NCBI GenBank assembly: GCA_964423095.1
Contig: CAYRDI010000005.1
Span: forward strand, 1-64,000
DNA: 64,000 nucleotides
Reading direction: 5' to 3'
Source of the DNA: Micavibrio_A sp964423095
GTDB lineage: Bacteria; Pseudomonadota; Alphaproteobacteria; Micavibrionales; Micavibrionaceae
The position numbers and the translations under genes were made by a program. Below the pieces are notes generated by a model, which did not search any database, had not been told where the DNA came from, and saw only the letters and a list, made by a program, of their open reading frames with translations. Shown here piece by piece: positions 24,676 through 33,132 of this stretch (position 1 is its first letter; each line of letters begins with the position of its first letter).

Positions 24676-25613
24676 GACAGGATTTGTCCGGAGACCAGAT
24701 ACCCGCCCCGCGCGGCATCGCCCGCCGACATCGGTTTTTTGTTTTCGGGTTGCACCGTGTCCAGTTTCAAAACCGATCCGTCGCCGCAAGCGATATGCCC
24801 CGCATCATCCAAGACCGTTCCGGCCGGTTCATTGGTCGTATCATGCGATAAAGAAGCGGTAAGGATTTTTAAGCGTTTGGCATCCGGGCCTTCCACCCAC
24901 GTACCGGGCCATGGGTTAAGCGCGCGGATTTGCCGGTGAAGAACGACCGCGTCCTTGTTCCAATCCATCCGCCCTTCTTCTTTTTTGAGCATTTTGGCAT
25001 AGGTGGAACCATCTTCGGGTTGCGGTGTCGCGATAAGTTTTCCATCCCTTGCCAGAGTATCCAGCACCTCTACGATCATCGAAGATCCCAGCGCGGAAAG
25101 CATATCGTGCAGGCTTTGCGCCGTGGTGGTCGAACGAACCGGCACCGCCTTTTTTAAAATCATCGCGCCGGTATCCAGTCCTTCATCCATTTGCATGATG
25201 GTGATGCCGGTCTCATCATCGCCCTCTAAAATCGCCCGCTGGATCGGCGCGGCACCGCGCCAGCGCGGCAACAAGGAAGCATGGATGTTCAGGCAACCAT
25301 GATGCGGGGCATCCAGAATCGTTTTCGGCAGGATCAGTCCATAGGCCGCCACAACGGCAATGTCGGCCTCCAGTGCCATAAAGGCGGCAATGTCTTCGTC
25401 CTTTTTGAAATTGACGGGGGTGCGTACTTCGATCCCCGCTTTCTTGGCCGCCAGATGCACGGGCGATTCCTGCACCTGCTGTCCCCGCCCCTTCGGCCGC
25501 GGCGGCTGCGAATAAACGCAGATCACCTTGTGCGGTGATGCGATCAGGTTTTTGAGGGCCGGTACGGAAAAATCGGGCGTGCCCATAAAAACAATGCGGA
25601 GCGGGGTTGTCAT
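24672..25613 (-). CDS. fmt: Methionyl-tRNA formyltransferase
   Basis: Fmt formylates initiator Met-tRNA with 10-formyl-THF. Motifs are RIVFMGTPDFSVPALKNLI at the N-terminus, the catalytic segment LNIHASLLPRWRGAAPIQRA, and GDDETGITIMQMDEGLDTGAM. A C-terminal OB-fold tRNA-binding domain follows (INPWPG-like ALNPWPGTWVEG). It has 313 residues. It is followed by truA with a 4-nt overlap. def, its usual partner, is about 0.7 kb upstream on the same strand with one unknown gene between them. Confidence 0.96.
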   Translation of the reverse strand: MTTPLRIVFMGTPDFSVPALKNLIASPHKVICVYSQPPRPKGRGQQVQESPVHLAAKKAGIEVRTPVNFKKDEDIAAFMALEADIAVVAAYGLILPKTILDAPHHGCLNIHASLLPRWRGAAPIQRAILEGDDETGITIMQMDEGLDTGAMILKKAVPVRSTTTAQSLHDMLSALGSSMIVEVLDTLARDGKLIATPQPEDGSTYAKMLKKEEGRMDWNKDAVVLHRQIRALNPWPGTWVEGPDAKRLKILTASLSHDTTNEPAGTVLDDAGHIACGDGSVLKLDTVQPENKKPMSAGDAARGGYLVSGQILS

Positions 25614-25640
25614 GCGCGGACTATAGGGAAAACGCCCCGA

Positions 25641-26285
25641 TCAGACAAGCCGCATACTGCGTTTGGGCATGGTGGATTGACGATGCTGTTTGACCATGGA
25701 AGGCGTGATTTCATGCAAAAAACCACCGATCGTTTCTTCATCCATTTCAATATCGTCTACGGCCTGTCCATCCCGTCGTTCGTAAAAGGCGGTTGAAAAA
25801 TAGTCCCCATCATTCCCCATAGACCATTCCAGAACAACGCCGTTTTCCCCCCGCAAATCCCCGTGGAAAAAGGTTACCGTCCGGCAATCTTCGGAAATAT
25901 CCATGGTAAAGATCCGCCAGCCATCATCGTTCCGCGAAAAAACATCGCGCAAATCCGCCCCATCGTTGTAACGTGATAAAACCGTTTTTCCACCATGGAT
26001 ATAATCTTTGCAGAAATCGGGAAAACCCACCTCCCGGTCGATCCACCCCATGGTCATAGAAAGTTTTTTAGACACCAGTGGACGGAACAGCGCAAGGGGA
26101 TTGAACGCCATGTTCAAAGCCATATTGACCATTTCCGGCATTTTGTCCCGGTAGAATGCAGCCAGTTCCGGCCCTGTTTCGACAAGTGTTGAAATATGTC
26201 CCATGTGCCGTTCAATCTTGCGGCGGGAACGCTCCCCCGCAAGATTGATAACATCTGCCTCGAAACCTTGTGCGTGCATACCCAT
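25641..26285 (-). CDS. Hypothetical protein, 214 aa
   Basis: I do not recognise this protein. It is soluble, with Met-rich helices near residues 45-75 (MPEMVNMALNMAFNPLALF). A beta-rich C-terminal half follows (WRIFTMDISEDCRTVTFFHG, VVLEWSMGNDGDYFSTAFYE), and the tail is basic. It sits between def (47 nt) and fmt (27 nt) on the same strand, probably in their transcript. Confidence 0.6.
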   Translation of the reverse strand: MGMHAQGFEADVINLAGERSRRKIERHMGHISTLVETGPELAAFYRDKMPEMVNMALNMAFNPLALFRPLVSKKLSMTMGWIDREVGFPDFCKDYIHGGKTVLSRYNDGADLRDVFSRNDDGWRIFTMDISEDCRTVTFFHGDLRGENGVVLEWSMGNDGDYFSTAFYERRDGQAVDDIEMDEETIGGFLHEITPSMVKQHRQSTMPKRSMRLV

Positions 26286-26331
26286 TTTTCCCCCTTACAT
26301 AGAAAAACGTCTTACACACACCACTCTATTC

Positions 26332-26856
26332 CTACAGTGCTTCGGCCTCTTTTTGAGCCTTTTTGAATTTTTTAATGATCATATTTCTTTTCAAGGACGA
26401 CAAGTGGTCAATGAAAAGTATCCCGTTCAAATGATCGATTTCGTGTTGGACACAATGGGAACCCAGCCCTTCGAACGTGCCTTCCTGCTGTTTGCCGTGA
26501 TAATCGATGTAACGCACACGGACCTCAAGCGGGCGTTCCACCTCGGCATACTGGCCGGGAATGGACAGGCACCCTTCTTCCCAAAAACTTGGCTCTTCGG
26601 ACGCCCAGATGATTTCAGGATTGACCATGCAGATGGGTTTGCGGGTTTCAGGTTCTTCGCGTTGCGCAATATCCATTACCAGAACACGGTTGAGCAGCCC
26701 CACTTGATTGGCGGCAAGGCCTATACCGGGCGCTTCGTACATTGTTTTCAGCATCCGGTCCATTTGCGCGCGCAAGGCATCATCCACGGTGCCGACGGTT
26801 TTCGCGACCTCCTTCAACACAGGATCGGGAATCTTGATGATGTCGTATTTATCCAT
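26332..26856 (-). CDS. def: Peptide deformylase
   Basis: This metal-dependent deformylase removes the formyl group from nascent proteins. The three family motifs are intact: GIGLAANQVG, EGCLSIPGQ (with the Cys ligand) and QHEIDHLNG (HExxH). Starting at the ATG at 26856 (MDKYDIIKIPDPVLKE) gives 174 residues, the usual size; the ATG at 26946 would extend into rmuC. The start overlaps the rmuC 3' end by 8 nt, so the two are likely coupled. Confidence 0.96.
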   Translation of the reverse strand: MDKYDIIKIPDPVLKEVAKTVGTVDDALRAQMDRMLKTMYEAPGIGLAANQVGLLNRVLVMDIAQREEPETRKPICMVNPEIIWASEEPSFWEEGCLSIPGQYAEVERPLEVRVRYIDYHGKQQEGTFEGLGSHCVQHEIDHLNGILFIDHLSSLKRNMIIKKFKKAQKEAEAL

Positions 26857-28093
26857 GGGAGGTTTTTTCTTCGGTATCGTGGTCGTATGAATCATCGGCT
26901 TCGTTGGCGGCCAGCAAAGCCCGCGGGGCGTTTTCGATCGCGGCAAGATCAGGCAGTTTTTCCGACTGGTTGATTGCGTTCATTTTTGAAAATTTCCGCA
27001 TGGACGGCAAAACGGAGCGTTCCGCAGATCCCACCGCGTCATTATAGGCACCCAGCGCACCGTTCAGGTTTTTGCCGATTTTGGCAAAATGGGTCAGGAA
27101 CGTAACGAAGCGTGCGTGAAGTTGCGCCCCCAGTTCGGATATTTGCTGCGCGTTTTTGGCCATTTCCACCTGCCGCCATGAAAGACCGACGACGCGGAGC
27201 AAGGAAATGATCAGAGTCGGCGAGGCAATCACCACGTTCTTTTCCGCCGCAAAATCAACGATGGACGGATCGGCGTTCAAGGTTGCGCTGAACACCGCCT
27301 CGCTCGGCAGGAACAGGATCACAAAGTCGCAGCCCTTGATATTTTCCTGATAGGCCCGCTCCCCCAGTTTTTTGACGTGCCCGCGCACCGCTGCCGCCAG
27401 ACCGGTCTTGATGTCTTTGAAATCGCGTTCGGACAAATCATCATCCATGCGTTGCAGAAATTCGTTGATCGGCGCCTTGGAATCGATCGCGATTTTAAAA
27501 CCGTCATGCAGATTGATGATCACATCGGGGCGTCCGCCGCCTTCGATCCCCGTTTGCGTTTCGTAATGCGTACCTTTCTTCAGATGCGCTTTTTCCAAAA
27601 TGGTTTCGAGAACGAATTCCCCCCATTTCCCCTGTGCCGCCGGATTGCGCAGCGCGGTGGTGAGTTTCGAGGTTTCCTTGTGCAGATGGTGCAAATCTTC
27701 GCGGATCGCCTTGTCCGTGCCCTGCAACTGCTCTGCAAGCGCATTGATCCGCAGCAATTCTTTTTCAATGGGTTTGACCATCTTTTCGATTTCGATCGTG
27801 CGTTTGTGCAGATCGTTCGCGCCCTGTGCCTGCGCGGCCTTCAGCCGTTCACCCGCCAGTGCCAGGAATTGTTCGTTGTTCGATTGCAGGGCCGCCTGTG
27901 CCAGTGTGTGGAAATGATCCCCCATCGCGGCCCTTTCCGTTTCAAGGCGCGCCTCCAGCGCAGCCGTACGGCGGCCCGCGCGCAGCAAAAACACGCCCAG
28001 AATCAGTCCCGTAACAAGCACACCCGCCGCCGCCCCCGCGCCCAGCGAGACAGGATCAAGGACAAGATGTTGTAAACTCTGGGCATTATTCAT
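26849..28093 (-). CDS. rmuC: RmuC family DNA recombination protein
   Basis: RmuC limits inversion-type recombination and carries a restriction-endonuclease-like fold. The protein has 414 residues from the ATG at 28093 (MNNAQSLQHLVLDP). An N-terminal membrane anchor (GAGAAAGVLVTGLILGVFLL) precedes a long coiled coil (about residues 45-170). The conserved nuclease-like core contains GKWGEFVLETILEKAHL, RPDVIINLHDGFKIAIDSKAP and SPTLIISLLRVVGLSWRQ. A longer start at 28438 crosses the divergent gene and is rejected. It overlaps def downstream. Confidence 0.92.
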   Translation of the reverse strand: MNNAQSLQHLVLDPVSLGAGAAAGVLVTGLILGVFLLRAGRRTAALEARLETERAAMGDHFHTLAQAALQSNNEQFLALAGERLKAAQAQGANDLHKRTIEIEKMVKPIEKELLRINALAEQLQGTDKAIREDLHHLHKETSKLTTALRNPAAQGKWGEFVLETILEKAHLKKGTHYETQTGIEGGGRPDVIINLHDGFKIAIDSKAPINEFLQRMDDDLSERDFKDIKTGLAAAVRGHVKKLGERAYQENIKGCDFVILFLPSEAVFSATLNADPSIVDFAAEKNVVIASPTLIISLLRVVGLSWRQVEMAKNAQQISELGAQLHARFVTFLTHFAKIGKNLNGALGAYNDAVGSAERSVLPSMRKFSKMNAINQSEKLPDLAAIENAPRALLAANEADDSYDHDTEEKTSHG

Positions 28094-28132
28094 GATAGAC
28101 TCATTTATAACCGTAGTTTGGCAGGAGAGCCA

Positions 28133-28825
28133 ATGAATTCTGAAAAATATAGGACGCAAAATACTGCCGGCAATGTCATGATCTATATCATCATCGCGCT
28201 GGCCCTGATCGGCGGATTGACGATGGTGTTGTCGCGGCAGAACACGGTCGATAGCGGGACAAGCCTCGATCAGGACAAAACGGAATTGCTGACCACCAAG
28301 ATGGTGGCCTATGCGGGGTCTGGAAAAACGGTTTTGGACCAGATGATGATGAGCGGCAGCAACGTCGCCTCGATCGACTTTTGCCGGCCCAAGGACACCA
28401 GTTTCGATACCGGTACGCATTACACCCAGATATTTCACCCCGATGGCGGGGGCCTTGGTTACAGCGATGCAGATGCCAATACATTTGTCATGACCGCCAC
28501 ATCACCCGTATCCGGATGGTATATGGGGCGATTCAACAATGTAGAATGGACGCCCAGCACAGCCAACGATGTTTTATTTGTGGCCTATGACGTCACCCAA
28601 GCGATGTGCGAAAGCATCGATAAGAAAATTACCGGAAGCACAACCATTCCCATCGTCGCCGCCGCCGACATCCGCCCCTATTTCATCGACGTTGCCTATA
28701 GCAGCGTGGCCAATGCCGATTTTACAACAACGGAATGCGCGGCATGCGATGGATACCCGTCATTGTGCGTTACTGACAGCGGCAGTTCGGTTTACGTTTA
28801 TTACAATATTATTTCAGGGCAATGA
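28133..28825 (+). CDS. Pilin-like or pseudopilin-like single-pass exported protein, 230 aa
   Basis: The ATG at 28133 is preceded by AGGAGA. The N-terminus is polar, then has one long hydrophobic helix, GNVMIYIIIALALIGGLTMVL, which begins after a Gly as in type IV pilin-like proteins. A globular extracytoplasmic domain follows, with a CAACDGYPSLC cysteine cluster near the end. There is no canonical GFTLIE sequence, so pilin membership is a guess. It is divergent from rmuC, with 39 nt between the starts. It overlaps the 3' end of engB by 17 nt. Confidence 0.6.
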   Translation: MNSEKYRTQNTAGNVMIYIIIALALIGGLTMVLSRQNTVDSGTSLDQDKTELLTTKMVAYAGSGKTVLDQMMMSGSNVASIDFCRPKDTSFDTGTHYTQIFHPDGGGLGYSDADANTFVMTATSPVSGWYMGRFNNVEWTPSTANDVLFVAYDVTQAMCESIDKKITGSTTIPIVAAADIRPYFIDVAYSSVANADFTTTECAACDGYPSLCVTDSGSSVYVYYNIISGQ

Positions 28826-29441
28826 TAGCGGCCCGAAGATCGGCAAGACCAAAATCTTTTTCCGCGCTGGTGGCAACGACTTCGGGATAAGCCGCAGGAT
28901 GTTTGACAATCAGGGCCTTTGTTTTGGCGATCACATCATCCAGCCCCTGTTTTCCAATTTTGTCGGCCTTGGTCAGGATGATCCTGTAATTGACGGCCGC
29001 CTTGTCCAGCAAATCCATCAGATGTTTGTCCGTTTCCTTCACCCCATGACGGGAATCGACCAACACCATTACGCAGCGTAAATTCGGACGTCCGCGCAAA
29101 TATTCAAAGATAAGCTTGTCCCAGCTTTCGCGCTGCTGCTTGGAAACTTTTGCAAAGCCATAGCCCGGCATATCAACGAGGTAGAGATGCCCGGCGAGAT
29201 TGAAAAAGTTGAGCTGCTGCGTGCGGCCCGGCGTGTTAGAGGTGCGCGCCAATGTATTGCGACCTGTCAATGCGTTGACCAGCGATGATTTTCCCACATT
29301 GGAACGCCCGGCAAAGGCGATCTCGGCCATATCGGCAGGCGGCAAATCTTTGAGATCCGCCGCGCCCCAAATGAAATCACACGGGCCCGCAAAGATTTTT
29401 CGCGCCGTTTCAATTTGTTCGGGCGAAAAATCGTCGGTCAT
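28809..29441 (-). CDS. engB: Ribosome biogenesis GTP-binding protein YihA/YsxC
   Basis: This essential GTPase for 50S assembly has 210 residues. G-motifs are GRSNVGKSSLVNAL (G1), the TPGRTQQLNFF switch (G2), LVDMPGYGFA (G3), LTKADKI (G4, TKxD) and a terminal ATSAEKDFG (G5). The gene follows yidC with a 4-nt ATGA overlap, the usual arrangement in the rpmH-rnpA-yidD-yidC cluster of alphaproteobacteria. Confidence 0.96.
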   Translation of the reverse strand: MTDDFSPEQIETARKIFAGPCDFIWGAADLKDLPPADMAEIAFAGRSNVGKSSLVNALTGRNTLARTSNTPGRTQQLNFFNLAGHLYLVDMPGYGFAKVSKQQRESWDKLIFEYLRGRPNLRCVMVLVDSRHGVKETDKHLMDLLDKAAVNYRIILTKADKIGKQGLDDVIAKTKALIVKHPAAYPEVVATSAEKDFGLADLRAAIIALK

Positions 29442-31309
29442 TTTTTCTTTTTCTTTTTCGGTTTGGGCATGGACAGGGATTTTGGCTCTCCCGTGATCGC
29501 TTCTTCGATTTCCTCTTCGATCATTTCGAGTTTGGGGTGAACGGCCGGTCCCTCCTCGATTTCCTTTTCCAGCTTTGCCTTGAACTTGTCCTTGGAGAAC
29601 AGATAGATCGGCACACCCATTCTGTGCATGATGATGATCTGCTGGATCACGGCAAGGGCGTTGCTGACCGTCCAGTAAATCACAAGACCGGCGGCAAATT
29701 TTGCCATCACGTAGGTCATGAAATATGGCATGAAAGCCATCATCTTCGCCTGGATCGGATCATCCGGCGGCGGGGAGATGTTCTTTTGGACAATCATCGC
29801 AACCAGCATCAAAATCGGCCATGCGCCGATCATCAACACATGCGGCGGCGTCCACGGGATCAGACCGAACAGGTTGAAAATGGTTGTGGGGTCCATGGCG
29901 GACAGATCGTGAACCCAGCCGAAAAACGGCGCATGACGCATTTCGATGGTGTTCGAAAGAACCTTGTAAAGTGCAAAGAAAATGGGAATTTGCACGACGA
30001 TCGGCAAACAGCCCGCCATCGGATTGACATCGTGCTTTTCATAGAGCTTCACCAGCTCTTCTTGCAACTTGACCTTATCGTCCTTGTACTGATGACGGAT
30101 GTTGTACATTTCGGGCGATACCATACGCAACTTTGCGAAGGAACGGTAGGATGTGTTCGCCAGAGGAAAGATCGCCGCACGCAGGACACAGGTAAAGATG
30201 ATAATGGCAACCCCGAAATTCCCGACAATCCCGTAAAGCCAGTTCAGGATCAAAAAGAACGGTTTGGTCAGAAAATAAAACCAGCCAAAATCGACAGCGA
30301 GATCGAAATGCGGAACATTCCAGGTCTTTCCGTAGAATTCGAGGGCTTTGAGCTTTTTCGGGCCGGAGAAGATATGTGTGGCCGTGGAACCTTGCGCCCC
30401 AGGTGCAATCGTCACAGCAGCCCCCGTCATGTCCGCCTGATAATGATCTTTTTTCGGGTCATTCGGCGAAGGCGTCGAAACGAAACGGAACCGCGTTTCC
30501 GCATTTTGTTGTTCCGGTGCGATGGCGGTGAGCCAGTATTTTCCCGTCAGACCCGCCCACCCCGCATTGGCCGTAAAGGTTTCCTGCGGTGTTTTTTTGA
30601 ATTTTGCATAGCCGCGCTCTTCAAGTTTATCCCCGACATAGGCGATCGGCCCTTCATGCACGACGCCCAGATTTTGGAAATCTTCGGGCACGCCATGTTC
30701 GGTTGCCAGGGCATAGGGATATAATACAATCTGCCCCGTACCGTTGTTGCGCACGGTATCCGTCACCGTAAAGCCGTATTCGTCATCAACGGAAAATTTC
30801 TTTTCATAGGTAACGCCGTTCAGCGCGGTAACCAGCGTTACGGGTGTTGCAGATGTGAGTTTGCTGTTTTCACCCTGAACGTGCCAGACCGTGTTTTCAT
30901 TGGGCAAGGCCGGCGCACCGTTTCCGCCAACCCAGCCCGTTTCCACATAGCGGGGATACGGAGAGGATGCCGGCGAAAGAAGATCGACGTTTTCTTTGTC
31001 TTCGACGGTTTTGTAATAGTCTTTGAGTTCAACATCATCAAGCCGCGCGCCTTTGAGATTGATCGATCCCTTGAAAGCCTTGGTATCGATTTCCACCCGT
31101 GCGGTCGAAGAAACGACCTCTTCACGCGTTTGCGGTTTTACCGGTGCTTGCGTTGCCATCACCTTTGCGTGCTGGGCGGCTTTTTGAAGTTCGATCGCCT
31201 GTGGTTTGGCAATGAAATGGTCGTAAGCCAGCCACATCAGAACCGAAAAGACGGCGAAGATGATCAGATTGCGCAAATCTTGCGGGTGCATCTGGTCGCG
31301 GTTTTGCAT
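29438..31309 (-). CDS. yidC: Membrane protein insertase YidC
   Basis: YidC inserts and folds inner-membrane proteins with or without Sec. The protein of 623 residues starts at MQNRDQMHPQDLRNL (ATG at 31309). It has an N-terminal helix (FAVFSVLMWLAYDHF), a large periplasmic P1 domain and five C-terminal helices including YGIVGNFGVAIIIFTCVLRA. Other motifs are MAGCLPIVVQIPIFFALYKV and TYVMAKFAAGLVIYWTVSNA, with a Lys-rich tail (PKPKKKKKK). It starts 3 nt after yidD, whose stop is at 31312, and overlaps engB by 4 nt. Confidence 0.96.
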   Translation of the reverse strand: MQNRDQMHPQDLRNLIIFAVFSVLMWLAYDHFIAKPQAIELQKAAQHAKVMATQAPVKPQTREEVVSSTARVEIDTKAFKGSINLKGARLDDVELKDYYKTVEDKENVDLLSPASSPYPRYVETGWVGGNGAPALPNENTVWHVQGENSKLTSATPVTLVTALNGVTYEKKFSVDDEYGFTVTDTVRNNGTGQIVLYPYALATEHGVPEDFQNLGVVHEGPIAYVGDKLEERGYAKFKKTPQETFTANAGWAGLTGKYWLTAIAPEQQNAETRFRFVSTPSPNDPKKDHYQADMTGAAVTIAPGAQGSTATHIFSGPKKLKALEFYGKTWNVPHFDLAVDFGWFYFLTKPFFLILNWLYGIVGNFGVAIIIFTCVLRAAIFPLANTSYRSFAKLRMVSPEMYNIRHQYKDDKVKLQEELVKLYEKHDVNPMAGCLPIVVQIPIFFALYKVLSNTIEMRHAPFFGWVHDLSAMDPTTIFNLFGLIPWTPPHVLMIGAWPILMLVAMIVQKNISPPPDDPIQAKMMAFMPYFMTYVMAKFAAGLVIYWTVSNALAVIQQIIIMHRMGVPIYLFSKDKFKAKLEKEIEEGPAVHPKLEMIEEEIEEAITGEPKSLSMPKPKKKKKK

Positions 31310-31311
31310 GC

Positions 31312-31632
31312 TTAATTCTTTCTTTCTTCGTGGCTGTGGCAACCGCAAGAACGGTCATGGTTTTGATTGCGGCTGTTATAGCCGATGAGCGCGGCCCAAT
31401 CAATGCTGGCAGGCACCGGATCGATCATAGGCCCCTTATGCCAAGGATGGCATTTCAGAATACGGCGGGCCGCAAGATACCCGCCCTTGGCCGCCCCGTG
31501 CCGCTCCACCGCCTCCAGCGCATAGCAAGAACAGGTGGGGAAAAATCGGCAGGTCGGCGGGGTGAGCGGCGATATGAGATATTGATAGCCGCGGATGAGT
31601 GTTTTTAGGATCTGAACGGGAAATTTACGCAT
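31312..31632 (-). CDS. yidD: Membrane protein insertion efficiency factor YidD
   Basis: YidD assists YidC-dependent membrane insertion. Starting at MRKFPVQILKTLIRGYQYLI (ATG at 31632) gives 106 residues with the family motif SPLTPPTCRFFPTCSCYALEA and the RILKCHPWHKGP segment. The C-terminus is unusual: it carries a His/Cys-rich tail (NHDRSCGCHSHEERKN) that could bind metal. The start overlaps rnpA by 8 nt. A longer ORF from 31707 lies inside rnpA and is rejected. Confidence 0.92.
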   Translation of the reverse strand: MRKFPVQILKTLIRGYQYLISPLTPPTCRFFPTCSCYALEAVERHGAAKGGYLAARRILKCHPWHKGPMIDPVPASIDWAALIGYNSRNQNHDRSCGCHSHEERKN

Positions 31633-31990
31633 CCAGACATCCCAGTTTTTCAAGGCACCAGCGCAAATCCCGCACCAGCGCATCGTAGGGGCACAGGGCC
31701 GTGACATTCCGCGCGATCAGGACGTAATCCATGTTTGCACAGGATTTTTGCGTCATCACATCCATGGCGGCGGCGCGAAGGCGGCGTTTCATCCGGTTGC
31801 GTTTCGTGGCCAGTTTTTCGAGCTTTTTGGTGACCGTAACGCCAAAGCGTTTTTGATCTTCGGGGTTTGTATGCGCGATCACGATCACGCTTTTCGACAC
31901 CCATTTTTTTCCGGACGCGGAAACCCGCAAAAAATCAGACCGCTTTTGAAGGCGGTCCAGACTTTTCATTTCTTCTTTTGTGGCTTTCAT
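31625..31990 (-). CDS. rnpA: Ribonuclease P protein component
   Basis: RnpA is the protein subunit of RNase P, which matures tRNA 5' ends. The protein of 121 residues contains LQKRSDFLRVSASGKKW near the start, RFGVTVTKKLEKLATKRNRMKRRLR (the RNR signature) and the ALVRDLRWCLEKL end. The ATG at 31990 has a GGAGGG site 9 nt upstream, better than the later Met at residue 8. It follows rpmH by 46 nt and overlaps yidD by 8 nt. Confidence 0.95.
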   Translation of the reverse strand: MKATKEEMKSLDRLQKRSDFLRVSASGKKWVSKSVIVIAHTNPEDQKRFGVTVTKKLEKLATKRNRMKRRLRAAAMDVMTQKSCANMDYVLIARNVTALCPYDALVRDLRWCLEKLGCLDA

Positions 31991-32036
31991 CGGCCAGACC
32001 CTCCAGAAAGGTCTGAACGCAGAGCGAACCTGCGCG

Positions 32037-32171
32037 TTAAGCGCTCAGACGCTTGCGGCCGGCAGCACGGCGGCGCGCCAGAACCTTGCGGCCATCGGCG
32101 GTTGCCATACGGGCACGGAAACCGTGACGGCGTTTACGGACGAGGCGGCTGGGTTGATATGTACGTTTCAT
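32037..32171 (-). CDS. rpmH: 50S ribosomal protein L34
   Basis: This 44-residue basic protein reads MKRTYQPSRLVRKRRHGFRA and ends in RKVLARRRAAGRKRLSA, the full L34 pattern. It heads the rpmH-rnpA-yidD-yidC-engB operon. A near-consensus promoter lies about 40 nt upstream. No dnaA gene or origin-like repeats are present beside it, unlike in gammaproteobacteria. Confidence 0.97.
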   Translation of the reverse strand: MKRTYQPSRLVRKRRHGFRARMATADGRKVLARRRAAGRKRLSA

Positions 32172-32218
32172 GGCAAAAAACCTTGGTTTTCTCTATCTAT
32201 GTCTTAATTCCGGCGGCT

Positions 32219-32247
32219 GTTGTACCCCGAGAAGTCCCGTATGTCAA
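32219..32247 (-). promoter_or_regulatory. Sigma-70 promoter of the rpmH operon
   Basis: On the minus strand a perfect TTGACA (32247-32242) and TACAAC (32224-32219) are separated by exactly 17 nt. This places the transcript start about 40 nt before the rpmH ATG. It is the best sigma-70 match seen in the window. Confidence 0.75.
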
Positions 32248-32304
32248 TTTTTCTTGCGATTTAAAGCGGCGGGCCCCATAGTAGCAAAAGACAGGCTTGT
32301 ATTT

Positions 32305-32318
32305 CAGGTACTTACCTG
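32305..32318 (+). promoter_or_regulatory. Palindrome CAGGTA-CT-TACCTG upstream of the 206-aa hypothetical gene
   Basis: A perfect 6-2-6 inverted repeat lies between a weak -35-like TTGTAT (32297) and a -10-like TATGCT (32322). That position suits an operator for a dimeric repressor. This is inference from sequence symmetry only. Confidence 0.35.
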
Positions 32319-32360
32319 TGTTATGCTGGAAGACCAAAGACATCAGGACAGATCGTAGAC

Positions 32361-32981
32361 ATGTATACCGACAATAACTGGACCCCCGTGGAAGGCGATG
32401 AACTCGCCGGTTTTCTGGAACAGGTCAACCCCATCGGCGGTAAATACAAGGTCAGCGCGGCCACCACCAGGGTCGACTACCGGATGCTCCCTTTTTACGA
32501 CCAGGTGGCCATGATCCGTGTGAAGGATGCTGCCTGGACGCCGAAAAACCTTTATATCTATTACCTGACCGATCAGGGCAATCTTTACTGGCTGAACGGC
32601 ACATCCCCGCCCATTCATGAGGTCAACGCCAAGGCCCCGATCAAGATTACAGACGATAACGTATTGGAATATCTTCGGTTTTTCTGTTTCTTCGTGCGTG
32701 GGGAAGAAGGCCCGTTCCTGATCGCCGAAGACATGAATGACCCCTATCTGCCCAAAGACATCGATGAAAAGACCCGCGTCGTTATTGAAGGGACGATCCG
32801 CCCCGCCTCTTACGAAGGACGGAATGAGACCGGCAATTTCATGTGCGATGCCGTAGTTTACTACGCAAACGCCTTGTTCATTGCCAATTTTGCAGTCGAA
32901 CCCGGTGGCATGATCCGGATGGTGGATGACAAGCCGATTGCTACCGACCTTCCAGTCAAGGTTGACGCTCCCGTTTCTTAA
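32361..32981 (+). CDS. Hypothetical protein, 206 aa
   Basis: I do not recognise this protein. It is soluble and beta-rich with many aromatic residues (YRMLPFYDQVAMIRVKDAAW, LYIYYLTDQGNLYWLN) and no signal peptide. The pattern DDNVLEYLRFFCFFVRGEEGPFLI is striking but unassigned. It is transcribed alone, divergent from rpmH, with a palindrome in its promoter region. The DotE-like gene starts 150 nt downstream behind its own promoter. Confidence 0.65.
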   Translation: MYTDNNWTPVEGDELAGFLEQVNPIGGKYKVSAATTRVDYRMLPFYDQVAMIRVKDAAWTPKNLYIYYLTDQGNLYWLNGTSPPIHEVNAKAPIKITDDNVLEYLRFFCFFVRGEEGPFLIAEDMNDPYLPKDIDEKTRVVIEGTIRPASYEGRNETGNFMCDAVVYYANALFIANFAVEPGGMIRMVDDKPIATDLPVKVDAPVS

Positions 32982-33047
32982 TTTATTAAGATTTTGACGG
33001 CTATATTTCTCCCGCTTTTTGGCGATTTTTCTTTTGCCGAAGCCTTA

Positions 33048-33056
33048 TGGTATAAT
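33048..33056 (+). promoter_or_regulatory. Extended -10 promoter of the DotE-like coiled-coil gene
   Basis: TGG-TATAAT is a perfect extended -10 element with no clear -35 box, and is followed by TTTTTCTA. A start near 33063 would give a leader of about 70 nt. The same TGNTANAATTTTTNTA pattern precedes the paralogue operon at 47162. Confidence 0.6.
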
Positions 33057-33132
33057 TTTTCTATGGATTTGGCCGTTTGCCGGCCATCGGGGTTTAAATA
33101 AAATAGTATTTTTTATCAAGGGATTAGGGAAC

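Noticed and set aside
29537..30724. Plus-strand open frame of 395 codons
   Set aside because: It is antisense to yidC; the composition is typical of a shadow frame.
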